From Thermococcus siculi (lineage in GTDB: Archaea; Methanobacteriota_B; Thermococci; Thermococcales; Thermococcaceae), in the NCBI RefSeq assembly GCF_002214505.1, contig NZ_CP015103.1, forward strand, positions 1,798,001-1,862,000: a stretch of DNA of 64,000 nucleotides, in the 5' to 3' direction. Of this stretch, positions 55,953-64,000 are shown one piece after another (positions within the stretch are counted from its first letter, which is position 1; each line of letters opens with the position of its first letter). The position numbers and the translations under genes were made by a program. The notes beneath the pieces were generated by a model, which was not told the origin of the DNA, made no database searches, and saw nothing but the letters and a program-made list of their open reading frames with translations.

Positions 55953-57374
55953 TTGAGACCTTTAGAAATCGAAAAGTGGATTGAAAGTAAGAAGAAACAG
56001 TACGAAAACTCTCAAGAATTATTGATAGAGTCTATTATCGCATATAAAGCTGGGGCTTATCGAGCAGCATATATTATGAGCTGGCTGTTCTTTGTTTCAG
56101 CAATAAAGGAAAGATTTCTAAAGATCCCAAATTGTCCTCAAGATATCCCCGAGGAAAGCTGGAAGTTAGTAAGAAAATGGTTTACTGATGAAAATTATTG
56201 GGACTTCAATGTGATGAAAGCACTGTTACGAGAAAACCTTAACAAAGAGGAGAAGGATATTGAGAAAATATTCAATGTTCCTAGCGACCTCCCCACATTA
56301 ATTAAAGCTTATCGCAAATATCGGAATATTTGCGCCCACGGCAAGGATTATACAATTTCTTATTCTCATGTAGAAGCTTTTTGGGGATTTATAATGGATG
56401 CTCTATCAAAGATAACTATAACAGGAGAAATTGAGGTATTTGTGGACAGATTAGTTGAGACATTTAACAAGTTCGGAGTAGATAATGATAAACTAGTAGG
56501 AGATTTACTATCTCAGGCTCTTCAAGTAGTTTCAGCTGACTCTTTTCAGGATTTTTTGGAGATGCTAGATAGTAAACTAGAGGAAAAAGATATGTCAGAG
56601 ATGACTAGACACAAAGTTTTCGTGAAGATATATGAGATAATTCAGAATTTTTCTAAGAGAGATCCCAAATATGCAGAATATTCTGAAGAACTTGTCAAAT
56701 ACGTCATCCAAAGCACTAAAATTGATACTCAAGTTTTTGCTGGGTTATACCCCGAAAGTTTAAGGGACATCTTATCTCAGAGACCAATATATGCCGAAGA
56801 ACTTCTCACGCTATTAGAACGTGCAGTTAGCACAGAAGAAGAAATGCCTCCATATATCCTTCCACAATGTTTAGAATTGGCATTAATGGATCTTGCTTAT
56901 CTGCAGGAAGATACTTTTAATAAACTCATAGGATTAGTAAAGAAAATACCTTACATTCTGACTAATTGGAATGTTCAGTGGGTTGGTACTATGCTATCCC
57001 AAAAACCAGAGCTCGTAGAAATACTAGATAAACATGGATTTTTTGATAATCTCAAAAGGGTTATACTCGATAAAGTGATAGTTCCCAAAGGATTTAATTT
57101 CACCACAGCAAACGAAAGGTCATTATTACCAACAATTTACATTAAACATAAAGGACTAGATGAAGACCTAGTTAAAAAGATGGTCATTGTTTTCTCAGAT
57201 AAGGATGAGCATTATCCATATCGTGTCAAAGACGCTTTGGAAGATTATTTCAAGACCAACACAGAAAAATGGGATGAATTCAAACAGATTTTTCAAAAAC
57301 TTAACGAATCCGGTGCGATTGAGATATCTTTAGAGGATTTCCACATAAATCCAGAAAAGGCAGACAAAAAATGA
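55953..57374 (+). CDS. HEPN-motif protein of an AT-rich island
   Basis: A 473-residue soluble helical protein. Residues 118-150 (KAYRKYRNICAHGKDYT...) carry Arg124-x4-His129, the RNase motif of HEPN domains, within a four-helix-like N-terminal region (1-155). The remaining 320 residues are repeats of helices without a recognised family. HEPN proteins act in toxin-antitoxin and anti-phage systems, usually with a nucleotidyltransferase or ATPase partner; none is adjacent here. Start TTG 55953 after GGAGGTATTGCC. Codon use is strongly AT-rich, in contrast to the genes on both sides, so recent acquisition is likely. Confidence 0.65.
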   Translation: MRPLEIEKWIESKKKQYENSQELLIESIIAYKAGAYRAAYIMSWLFFVSAIKERFLKIPNCPQDIPEESWKLVRKWFTDENYWDFNVMKALLRENLNKEEKDIEKIFNVPSDLPTLIKAYRKYRNICAHGKDYTISYSHVEAFWGFIMDALSKITITGEIEVFVDRLVETFNKFGVDNDKLVGDLLSQALQVVSADSFQDFLEMLDSKLEEKDMSEMTRHKVFVKIYEIIQNFSKRDPKYAEYSEELVKYVIQSTKIDTQVFAGLYPESLRDILSQRPIYAEELLTLLERAVSTEEEMPPYILPQCLELALMDLAYLQEDTFNKLIGLVKKIPYILTNWNVQWVGTMLSQKPELVEILDKHGFFDNLKRVILDKVIVPKGFNFTTANERSLLPTIYIKHKGLDEDLVKKMVIVFSDKDEHYPYRVKDALEDYFKTNTEKWDEFKQIFQKLNESGAIEISLEDFHINPEKADKK

Positions 57375-57550
57375 CAAAGCAGTACCATACCTACGATTTT
57401 CAAAGCGTGTAATTTATCGGCAACCCCCAGTAATGGCGTTTCCTCAGGCTACCTCGAAGTATTCAAAATCTTCAGGACCAAAAGGGGTGATTGAAACATA
57501 GATACGAAGAGAATAACCCGAAAAGTATTTGGGAGAAAGCTAAAACTGGC
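57375..57550. other. Intergenic stretch without recognised features
   Basis: 176 bases between the HEPN gene and the convergent PEPC gene. I see no tRNA, clear promoter, repeat or long frame. It marks the right boundary of the AT-rich insertion. Confidence 0.4.
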
Positions 57551-58975
57551 CTATCCCAGGAAACCCCGTATTCCGGCTGCTTCCACCACAAGGGACTCGT
57601 TGGGCTGTCCAGAGAGTATCGCGGAGGTTATCTCCCCGTGACCCTCGTCCCGCTCGTAGCTCTTCGCCATCTCCGGAAGGGGACCGAGGAACGGGAACTT
57701 CTCAACGACAGATGGGTTGAAATAGCGGAAAGCGAACTCGATGTCCCTGTACAGGCCGAGGTAGTGGTCGGAAATCTCATCCAGCTCCCTCTCGCTGAGT
57801 GCACTCAGGCCGAGCAGCTCCGGGGGGATTCCAATGGAGTAGAGCGACGCGGTGAACTTTATGGCCCTCGGCAGGGCCGAGCCGTTCACTTCCCTTGAAT
57901 AGCCAAAGAGACCTATATGGAGCTTCCTCCGCCTTCTGGACGGGACGTACTTTGCAATCTCCCTGATGTAGGGTGCGAGCGCCTTTAGCTCCCTTGAATA
58001 CCTCTCCTCGTACTTCTTAAGGAGGGAGAACACCTCCTCCGGCACGGGATCCGCACGCCCCCTCCTCCTGGATTTAACCCGCTCAACGGCCTTCATAACT
58101 TCCTTCGTGGGCCAGTCGTATTTGAACGAACTCTGAACGGTGTAGGTCTGGGCACTCGGGTACTCGTCCATCACCGCGTCCACGTTTTCCGGCGTAAAGT
58201 GCCCCCTGAAGGGAGCGCCGCCGACGCCGACGATGGGGTACACCTCAACGCCCGTCTCCTCTTCCAGCACCTGGAGGTCAAAGAGGGCCTTTTTATCGTA
58301 GAGCACAGCACTTATCAGGCCGTAGTTCAGTGCGGGGTCGCTCCTGGCCAGAAAGACCCTCTGGTATTCGAACTCTTTTCCCTTCAGGTACTCGGCCACG
58401 ACCGCAGCCGCGCCCAGGATGGCCTCCTTCGTCTCGAAGAGGGGGATAACGCTTATCTCCTTGGGGTAGAACTCACCTATCCACTCATGGAGCTTTATGT
58501 CGTAGACCCTCTTGTACTGCTTCCCCGCTATGTAGCGCCGGTATAGTTCATAAACCCTGTTCAGCTCGACAGGGGAGGTCGCCATCGGCAGGATGACCTC
58601 AAATATCGGGGCAGCTTCCTCACTGTAGAATATTCGGGCGTAGTCCGCGGAGCGGGGGATTGTCTCAAGGGTTTCGAGGAGGAGCTTTGCCTCGGCCTTT
58701 TCCACGCTCGGGTTGGGAACCCTGGGGGTCAGCCTGAACTCCCTGCCCAGCCTGCGGCGTCTGAAGAAGTGCCCATGGCGTTCGAAGAGCTTTTTGACGA
58801 CGAACTCGTCCACCTCTTTGCCCTCAAAGTCCCACATCTGCTCGCCCATCCCGAGGACGTTGAAGGCGTAGAAGGCCTCCGTCACCTCGTCCTCTCCACC
58901 CATCACAGGGGAACTGGCGAAGAATGGTATGTAAACGTTGTCAGGATGCTGAGTGCTCATCAGTCTTGGTATCAT
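57551..58975 (-). CDS. ppcA: Archaeal-type phosphoenolpyruvate carboxylase
   Basis: A 474-residue enzyme forming oxaloacetate from PEP and bicarbonate. It belongs to the short archaeal PEPC family, as the start MIPRLMSTQHPDN shows. Catalytic-type motifs such as FLARSDPAL and GQPNESLV are present. It feeds oxaloacetate into amino-acid synthesis. The ATG at 58975 follows GGTGGTC, and AATTTAAATTATG near 59012 is the TATA box. Confidence 0.95.
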   Translation of the reverse strand: MIPRLMSTQHPDNVYIPFFASSPVMGGEDEVTEAFYAFNVLGMGEQMWDFEGKEVDEFVVKKLFERHGHFFRRRRLGREFRLTPRVPNPSVEKAEAKLLLETLETIPRSADYARIFYSEEAAPIFEVILPMATSPVELNRVYELYRRYIAGKQYKRVYDIKLHEWIGEFYPKEISVIPLFETKEAILGAAAVVAEYLKGKEFEYQRVFLARSDPALNYGLISAVLYDKKALFDLQVLEEETGVEVYPIVGVGGAPFRGHFTPENVDAVMDEYPSAQTYTVQSSFKYDWPTKEVMKAVERVKSRRRGRADPVPEEVFSLLKKYEERYSRELKALAPYIREIAKYVPSRRRRKLHIGLFGYSREVNGSALPRAIKFTASLYSIGIPPELLGLSALSERELDEISDHYLGLYRDIEFAFRYFNPSVVEKFPFLGPLPEMAKSYERDEGHGEITSAILSGQPNESLVVEAAGIRGFLG

Positions 58976-59089
58976 TTAGACCACCATTCACAGGAATATA
59001 GGACATAATTTAAATTTTTTGAGAGAAATTTCGGATAAATGACAGTTGCCTTAAAAAAGGTTTTTAAAGGCGAGCGGAGACCCGTCTCC

Positions 59090-59677
59090 ATGCAGGCAGT
59101 GGTCATAGCGTTTCCGGAGAAGAGGTGGGAGAACTACACGATACCAATAAACGACGAACCCGTTGTGAAGCTCACGGAGCAGAGACTTTTGATGAGCAAG
59201 AGGATAGACGAGGTCATCACAATTGTCAGGAAGGACAAGCTGCGGACTTATTCTCTCCACGTCATGAACCCGGTTCCGGTTCAGGCAGGGAACAAGATGG
59301 AGGCACTTTTGAAGGCGATGCCGGACGGACCGTTCTTCCTCTCCGAGGGCAACATGCCGCTGATACAGCCCTTCCTGGTGAACTATCTGACCGGCCTCTT
59401 CTACGAGAACGAGCCGGAGGCGCTGATTCCAGTCTGGAAGGACGGAACGGCTGAAGTTACGCACGCAATATATGAGCCTTCCGCGCTTGAGGACGCAATA
59501 AACGCGGCCCTTGCAGAGGGCTACAGAAGTTTGGGTCGCATAACGGAGTTCCTTGACTACGAACCGGTACCGATCGAGGAACTGGCAAAGAGAAACCCCA
59601 AGGTAACGCTCAGCTTCTTCAGAGTCAGGAACTCCTTTGATGTCCGCTTTGCCGAGGAGAGCCTGAAGGGGCTGTAA
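59090..59677 (+). CDS. MobA-like nucleotidyltransferase-fold protein, atypical
   Basis: A 195-residue protein resembling the Rossmann-like NTP-transferase fold of MobA and sugar-nucleotide enzymes: MQAVVIAFPEKRW at the start, LTEQRLLMSKRIDEVITIV, GPFFLSEGNMPLI (the position of the usual GDMPF-type motif), and RNSFDVRFAEE near the end. The glycine-rich LAGGxSxRMG loop is missing, so ordinary nucleotide binding is doubtful. ATG at 59090; the TATA box GGTTTTTAAAGG (about 59059-59070) makes the transcript leaderless. Confidence 0.65.
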   Translation: MQAVVIAFPEKRWENYTIPINDEPVVKLTEQRLLMSKRIDEVITIVRKDKLRTYSLHVMNPVPVQAGNKMEALLKAMPDGPFFLSEGNMPLIQPFLVNYLTGLFYENEPEALIPVWKDGTAEVTHAIYEPSALEDAINAALAEGYRSLGRITEFLDYEPVPIEELAKRNPKVTLSFFRVRNSFDVRFAEESLKGL

Positions 59678-59746
59678 TCATATCTGCTGGAATTTTCTCA
59701 AATTTTTGGAGAAGCCTTAAGTAGTATAAACGCGTATAAGACACAA

Positions 59747-59771
59747 GGACAAAAGAGATACTCTTTTGTCC
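59747..59771 (+). promoter_or_regulatory. Inverted repeat in the leader of the secreted-protein gene
   Basis: GGACAAAAGAG and CTCTTTTGTCC are perfect 11-base arms around ATA. TATA-like GTATAAACGCGTATAAG lies just upstream (59724-59740), so the repeat falls near the transcription start of the gene at 59793. It could be an operator or a leader hairpin. Confidence 0.5.
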
Positions 59772-59792
59772 ACAACCTGTGAGGGGATGCCT

Positions 59793-60824
59793 ATGAGGAA
59801 ATTTTTTGGCGCAGCCTTATCGCTGCTGGTACTTTTCAGTTTGATGGCTATTGCGGGAGGGGGTTACGTTTCTGCGAAGCCGCTTACCCAGTACAACGTT
59901 TTGATTCTAAAGGACGCAAATGCGTGGGGTTCTCCCGTCGTCGAGAACACGCTGAGCGACCTGAACATTACATACCGGGTCATGAACAGCTCGGAGCTTC
60001 AGAGCGTGACCACATCGGAGCTTGTGAACGATTACGATATGATCATCATCGTCAGCGACCAGCCCCAAGGCTTTTACGACAGGATAGGCCCGCAGATGGG
60101 CAAGCTTGAGGATTACGTGAGGGCTGGAAGAACCCTTGAGATACACGCGGCCAACTGGGGATGGGGAGGCGGACTCTGGACGACGCCCCTGCCGAGGAAC
60201 GTCACGATAGTCCAGAGCTACTCGAATTACGATTACGTGATTCCGGACAACATAACACTCTACAGCACGTACTCAAGCCACGGTTACTTCGTCAACCTGC
60301 CCGCGGACGCGACGATAATAACGGTCCAAGCACCGGGTGGAGTTCCAGACTACAACAAACCCAGCACGGCCATCTACTCGCTCGGAAGCGGAAAAGTCTT
60401 CGTTACGGGCCTGACAATAGAGTACAGTGTCGCCTACCGGGGACCCGAATGGAAGAGCTTCTACGAGAGAATAGTTCTCGAAAATCTGGGGTACTCCCAG
60501 GTAACACCGCCAACCCCGCAGCCTACTCCAAGTGGGATAGACGTGATGCTCTTCAACTTCTACTACTACATCCAGTACCAGAGGAACCTCGAGGCCTTCA
60601 ACGAACTCTACCCACAGGCGGTCGAGGGGGGAGTGGACAACGAGACGCTGGCCCTCGCACTGATGGAGAACCAGACCGCTGGAGAGTACTACGCCAACGC
60701 CAGCCAGTACGGACCCGTGGTGGCAAACTTCCCGAGGATATACATCTTTATTGACCTCAGGAAGGCCGCGCTGCACCAGAAACAGGCGGTGGAAATATTG
60801 AAAGAGGCGATGGCCACCCCGTGA
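59793..60824 (+). CDS. Secreted protein of unknown function
   Basis: A 343-residue exported protein. The signal peptide MRKFFGAALSLLVLFSLMAI is followed by a glutamine-amidotransferase-like fold (YNVLILKDANAWG, YDMIIIVSDQPQGF, LEDYVRAGRTLEIHAANWG), reaching to about residue 240. A Pro/Thr linker (PPTPQPTPSG) leads to a helical C-terminal domain of 100 residues. The Cys nucleophile of true amidotransferases is absent, so a binding role is likely. Several N-glycosylation sequons are present. ATG 59793 after GTGAGGGG. Confidence 0.7.
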   Translation: MRKFFGAALSLLVLFSLMAIAGGGYVSAKPLTQYNVLILKDANAWGSPVVENTLSDLNITYRVMNSSELQSVTTSELVNDYDMIIIVSDQPQGFYDRIGPQMGKLEDYVRAGRTLEIHAANWGWGGGLWTTPLPRNVTIVQSYSNYDYVIPDNITLYSTYSSHGYFVNLPADATIITVQAPGGVPDYNKPSTAIYSLGSGKVFVTGLTIEYSVAYRGPEWKSFYERIVLENLGYSQVTPPTPQPTPSGIDVMLFNFYYYIQYQRNLEAFNELYPQAVEGGVDNETLALALMENQTAGEYYANASQYGPVVANFPRIYIFIDLRKAALHQKQAVEILKEAMATP

Positions 60825-60828
60825 GCCA

Positions 60829-61350
60829 TCACGCCACTTCCACCATTTTTCTCACGGTTTTCGCAACGCCCAGGGCTATCGCCGCCTTCAGGACGTCGAA
60901 GGGCACGAAGGGAAGCACTCCGAGGGTGAACGCTTTCTCAAAATCCCCCGCCATGAAGAACCCCAGGCGAAGCCAGCCGAGGAGGTAGATAACACCCACT
61001 CCAAGGAGCGAGCCGAGTGCCATTCCCCTGACCGTCTCCCCTGCCCTCTCGGTAGCGTATCCGACCAGAAACGCAGCTATTGGGAAAGCCAGCAGGTAGC
61101 CGCCGGTGGGGCCGTAGAGGTGGGCGAAGCCGCCGGAAAACTCGGCAAAGACTGGAAAGCCCACGGCACCGGTAGCAAGGTAGACCAGCTGGCTTATCAA
61201 CCCAAGCCTCGAACCCAGAATCAGGCCGCTGAGGAGGACGAGGAGAACCTGGAGAGTGAACGGAACGGGGCCGATTGGAACCGCTATCTGGGCGCCGACG
61301 GCAGTCAAAGCCGCGAAGAGTCCCGCGTAGGCCACTTCCCTCGCGTTCAT
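60829..61350 (-). CDS. bioY: Biotin ECF transporter substrate-binding subunit BioY
   Basis: A 173-residue membrane protein with six helices. Family motifs are VPIGPVPFTLQVLLVLLSG and LYGPTGGYLLAFP. BioY binds biotin and works with the EcfA ATPase and EcfT subunits, which are encoded divergently next door. ATG at 61350 after GGTGATAG; an upstream TTG at 61365 overlaps the promoter. The 47-base gap holds a TATA element for the divergent operon (AGTTTTTAAACC). Confidence 0.92.
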   Translation of the reverse strand: MNAREVAYAGLFAALTAVGAQIAVPIGPVPFTLQVLLVLLSGLILGSRLGLISQLVYLATGAVGFPVFAEFSGGFAHLYGPTGGYLLAFPIAAFLVGYATERAGETVRGMALGSLLGVGVIYLLGWLRLGFFMAGDFEKAFTLGVLPFVPFDVLKAAIALGVAKTVRKMVEVA

Positions 61351-61397
61351 TCTATCACCTTGCAAAGTTTTTAAACCCTTAACTTGAAATCCCCACG

Positions 61398-62189
61398 ATG
61401 ATCCGGGTTAAAAACCTTTGGCACGTCTACGAGAACGGCAGGGAGGCCCTGAGGGGAATAGACTTCGAGATGGGGGACGAGATAGTGGCCCTCGTCGGTC
61501 AGAACGGCAGCGGGAAGACGACGCTCGCCAAGCACCTCAACGGTCTGCTGAAGCCGACGAGAGGAGTGGTTAAAGTAGACGGGATGAACACGAGGGAGCA
61601 CACGGTCGCGGAGCTGAGCAGAAGGGTCGGCTACGTCTTCCAGAATCCGGAGCATATGTTCTTTGAGGAGAACGTCTTCAGGGAGGTAGCCTTCGGGCCA
61701 AAGAACCTCGGGCTGGACGATGACGAGATAGAGGAGCGCGTCAGGTGGGCGCTCAGGGCGGTCAATCTGGAGGGCTACGAGGAGAGGACACCATACTCGC
61801 TGAGCGGTGGCGAGAAGCAGAGGCTCGCGATAGCCTGCGTTCTCGCGATGAGGCCGAAGTACCTGGTGCTCGACGAGCCAACGACGGGACTGGACGGGAG
61901 AAGCTCAGCGAGTGTCGTCGATGCAATAAGAAAGCTCCACTCTGACGGGCACGGAATTCTTCTCATAACCCACGACATGGAGCTGGTTCTGGAGCTGGCA
62001 GAGAGGGTTGTTCTGCTTCACAATGGGAAGAAAGTCTTCGACGGCCCTGTGGAGGGGTTCTTCTCGCTTGAACTTCACGATTACGGGCTTGAAAAGCCCG
62101 AACTGTTGAGAATAAGCGAGAGGGTCGGGGCAGGTTTCGTGAGAACCCCCGCCGAGCTGGTAGAGTTCCTGGCTGGTGGTGCGGGATGA
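61398..62189 (+). CDS. ECF transporter ATP-binding protein
   Basis: A 263-residue ABC ATPase of the cobalt/biotin (EcfA/BioM) type. Walker A GQNGSGKTT, the signature SLSGGEKQR, Walker B YLVLDEPTTGLD and the switch His in ITHDM are all present. It powers uptake by EcfT and a substrate subunit. ATG at 61398, leaderless, 27 bases after the TATA box. It overlaps ecfT by four bases. Confidence 0.92.
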   Translation: MIRVKNLWHVYENGREALRGIDFEMGDEIVALVGQNGSGKTTLAKHLNGLLKPTRGVVKVDGMNTREHTVAELSRRVGYVFQNPEHMFFEENVFREVAFGPKNLGLDDDEIEERVRWALRAVNLEGYEERTPYSLSGGEKQRLAIACVLAMRPKYLVLDEPTTGLDGRSSASVVDAIRKLHSDGHGILLITHDMELVLELAERVVLLHNGKKVFDGPVEGFFSLELHDYGLEKPELLRISERVGAGFVRTPAELVEFLAGGAG

Positions 62190-62947
62190 TATACCCATTC
62201 TACTCGGAGAAGGATTCACTCCTCCATTCCCTCGATCCGAGGGTCAAAATAATCGGTGCCGCCCTCGGGATAGCGGCCATAATGCTCTACAACGACCCGA
62301 AGATACTCATCCCGCTCTTCTTCGTCTTCCTGCTCATCGGGATGTTCCTCGGAAAGGTCGCGGTTGGGGAGCAGCTCAGGCTCCTGAAGCCCCTCCTGCC
62401 GATAGTCATCATAACGATAATCGTGTGGCCCCTCATCTACGAGCCGAGGCTCAAGGGGCTCCTATTCGGAATCTCCTTCGCGACCAGACTGCTCACCTTT
62501 GCCCTCATAACCTTTCTGCTGCTGATGACGACGAGTCAGCGCGACCTCATACTTGGCTTCGTCCGGCTTGGCATGCCCTACGAGTTCGGCCTGACCATAT
62601 CCATATCCCTCCGCTACATTCCGACCCTTTACATCCTCTCCAGGAACATAATGGACGCCCAGAGGAGCCGTGGATGGGAGGTGGAGAAAGGCAACTTCCT
62701 CGTGAGGGCGAAGAAGATGACGGCGGTTTTAATCCCTCTCCTGGTCGCGTCGCTCAAGACGGCCCACGAGCTGAGCATAGCCCTCGAGAGCAGGGGCCTC
62801 GGGGCCTCTGAAAAGCGGACGTTTCTCTACGACATCAAGATGGGGAGGAGGGACTATCTGGCCATGGGTGTTATCCTGGTACTCTTTGCTCTTACCCTCT
62901 ACGCGCGCTACGGCCTAGGAATAGGGCACGTGGAGATATACTCCTGA
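62186..62947 (+). CDS. ECF transporter transmembrane subunit EcfT
   Basis: A 253-residue integral membrane protein of the CbiQ/EcfT family. The diagnostic coupling motif is AQRSRGWEVEKGN, with a second related one at ALESRGLGASEK. Hydrophobic helices lie at 20-55, 70-125 and 225-245. It couples the ATPase to BioY, and possibly to other substrate subunits elsewhere. The ATG overlaps the ATPase stop (ATGA). Confidence 0.92.
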   Translation: MIYPFYSEKDSLLHSLDPRVKIIGAALGIAAIMLYNDPKILIPLFFVFLLIGMFLGKVAVGEQLRLLKPLLPIVIITIIVWPLIYEPRLKGLLFGISFATRLLTFALITFLLLMTTSQRDLILGFVRLGMPYEFGLTISISLRYIPTLYILSRNIMDAQRSRGWEVEKGNFLVRAKKMTAVLIPLLVASLKTAHELSIALESRGLGASEKRTFLYDIKMGRRDYLAMGVILVLFALTLYARYGLGIGHVEIYS

Positions 62948-62965
62948 GGACTCCGGAAGAGCGCT

Positions 62966-63604
62966 TCAGCCTTTGAGGAACGGTTTTACGAGGGAATCAA
63001 TGGGAATCGAGTGGTCGCCGACGCTGCCAACGTACTCGGCGGGCGCGCGGAGAACCGTGAGGTTCATCCTGTAATGACCGCGGTAGGAGCTGGTTCTAAT
63101 GACGAGAAGGGCCTCGAACAGCTCCGGGAGGTCGTACAGTTGCCTGAACTCTCCCGGAAGATCGAGTTCGTTAAGATCCATCGTTGAGTGGGAGAGGGTC
63201 AGAATAAGACCCTTCTCATCGACAAGTTTTCTTATCTCGACGAGTTTCTCGGCGGAGCGGTTGAGAAGGGCTGGATACCTCGTTACAATAACCACGGAAC
63301 CGTCCTCCACGACGTTGAGTGCCCCGACCAGCTCATCGGCGGAATACACGTTTCCAGCGTAGAGGCTGGATAGATCCTCCGCGAGCTTTTTGAGGGTTCT
63401 GATGGAGGGACCGCCGGGTCCGATGTAATAGACTGGGCCATCGCCAAGGGAAGTGGCCATAAGATGGTACAGAAAGACCGTCTCGGCGAGTTCGTCTGTA
63501 AACACTACTCCAGCTAGACCCCCCTCTGGTAAGGCCAGGGGGAACGCATCGAAGGGTTTTATCTCCCGGGATTCAATCTCGGCCGGCTTGAAGAACATGG
63601 CCAT
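62966..63604 (-). CDS. RecA-like fold protein without P-loop
   Basis: A 212-residue soluble protein. Alternating strands and helices (PEGGLAGVVFTDEL, GPVYYIGPGG, GSVVIVTRYPALL, GLILTLSHST) recall a RecA/KaiC-like core, but no GxxGxGK[ST] loop exists, so ATP binding is doubtful. Family and role are not known to me. ATG at 63604; ATTATAAATATT near 63632 is the TATA box, so the transcript is leaderless. Convergent with ecfT. Confidence 0.7.
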   Translation of the reverse strand: MAMFFKPAEIESREIKPFDAFPLALPEGGLAGVVFTDELAETVFLYHLMATSLGDGPVYYIGPGGPSIRTLKKLAEDLSSLYAGNVYSADELVGALNVVEDGSVVIVTRYPALLNRSAEKLVEIRKLVDEKGLILTLSHSTMDLNELDLPGEFRQLYDLPELFEALLVIRTSSYRGHYRMNLTVLRAPAEYVGSVGDHSIPIDSLVKPFLKG

Positions 63605-63685
63605 CGGAGGAGTTTGGTTCAGGAAATATTTATAATTTTCTGAGCCGGCAGTCCAACCACCCGAACGAGGTCAAAAAGGGAGAGG

Positions 63686-64000
63686 TCAAAAGGCCGCCAG
63701 CGCCCCAAGTGTGAAGAGGCCCAGCGCCGCCAGAACCATCATGACCACGGCGGCTATCACCGCCGCCAGTATCCAGGCGAGGAAGGCCTTGAGCCAGCCC
63801 GTGTCAAAGACGGTTTTTATGACCCAGAGATTTGTCAGGAAGGCCAGGAAGGGCGCGAGTGGGGGAAAGACTGCCCCGACCACCACCGCCACGATTCCAC
63901 CCAGTATTCCACCGCCGAGTATCGCTATCATTGACCTGCCAATCGAGGCTCTCTCGATGCCTATCAGCTTCCCGGCCAGCCACAGGAATATCGCCGCTAT
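63686..64000 (-). CDS. Membrane protein, 5' end outside the window
   Basis: The frame is open from the stop at 63686 through to the window edge, so at least 104 residues are coded. Codons beyond the ATG at 63931 read IAAIFLWLAGKLIGIERAS, which is clearly coding, so that ATG is internal. Three or more helices are present, rich in Gly, Ala and Val (GGGILGGIVAVVVGAVF and AVIAAVVMMVLAALGL). No family was recognised. Confidence 0.65.
   Translation of the reverse strand: MAAIFLWLAGKLIGIERASIGRSMIAILGGGILGGIVAVVVGAVFPPLAPFLAFLTNLWVIKTVFDTGWLKAFLAWILAAVIAAVVMMVLAALGLFTLGALAAF

Overview
The window looks like chromosomal DNA of a hyperthermophilic euryarchaeon of the order Thermococcales, most likely a Thermococcus. 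The evidence is the linked HerA-Mre11-Rad50-NurA operon, the L7Ae-S28e-L24e-Ndk-aIF5B block, archaeal-type PEP carboxylase, TmcA, the stomatin/short-NfeD pair, a CGP-CTERM protein, several DUF234-type ATPases, and promoters with archaeal TATA boxes about 25-30 bases before leaderless or GGTGA-led starts. Most of the window is fairly GC-rich. Four stretches (about 11.6-12.5, 27.8-30.0, 43.8-46.8 and 55.9-57.5 kb) are visibly more AT-rich and carry unknown, toxin-antitoxin-like or decayed genes.

Layout. 0-9.2 kb: the 3' part of a giant cell-surface protein with 90-residue Ig-like repeats, beta-helix segments and a C-terminal anchor. 9.2-13.8 kb: a class I aldolase and two AAA+ ATPases around an unknown helical protein. 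13.9-23.3 kb: a dihydropteroate synthase-like protein, then the end-resection operon herA-mre11-rad50-nurA with a DUF72 gene. 23.3-30 kb: VapBC, glyoxylate reductase, an RNA m5U methyltransferase, another ATPase, a gene broken by two frameshifts, and a nucleotidyltransferase-fold gene behind a 29-base palindrome. 30-35 kb: translation genes and a candidate box C/D sRNA beside L7Ae. 35-43.8 kb: a membrane-tethered winged-helix protein, a PUA/PAPS-reductase/ferredoxin fusion, a fourth ATPase, stomatin and NfeD, an amidohydrolase, AsnRS and tRNA-Arg(UCU).

43.8-46.8 kb is an AT-rich island directly after the tRNA. It holds a decayed double-AbrB gene, a TacT-like GNAT toxin candidate, an unlisted 49-codon convergent gene with a six-element array phased at exactly 10 bp next to its promoter, a second double-AbrB gene with no normal start codon, a small membrane protein and two gene fragments. 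46.8-64 kb: a thiamine-type binding protein with a CGP-CTERM tail, a cation/Ca exchanger, two NYN proteins, TmcA, a frameshifted S9 peptidase, a HEPN-motif gene, PEPC, a MobA-like protein, a secreted protein, the biotin ECF transporter (BioY, EcfA, EcfT) and two partly characterised genes at the right edge.

The strongest leads are the tRNA-linked island with its helically phased operator array, the ATPase / split-gene / nucleotidyltransferase neighbourhood at 26.3-30 kb, and a set of operator-like palindromes at promoters of accessory ATPase and nucleotidyltransferase genes. The three frameshifts in the window can each be repaired by one extra A in an A-run, so base-calling error must be excluded before they are called biological.
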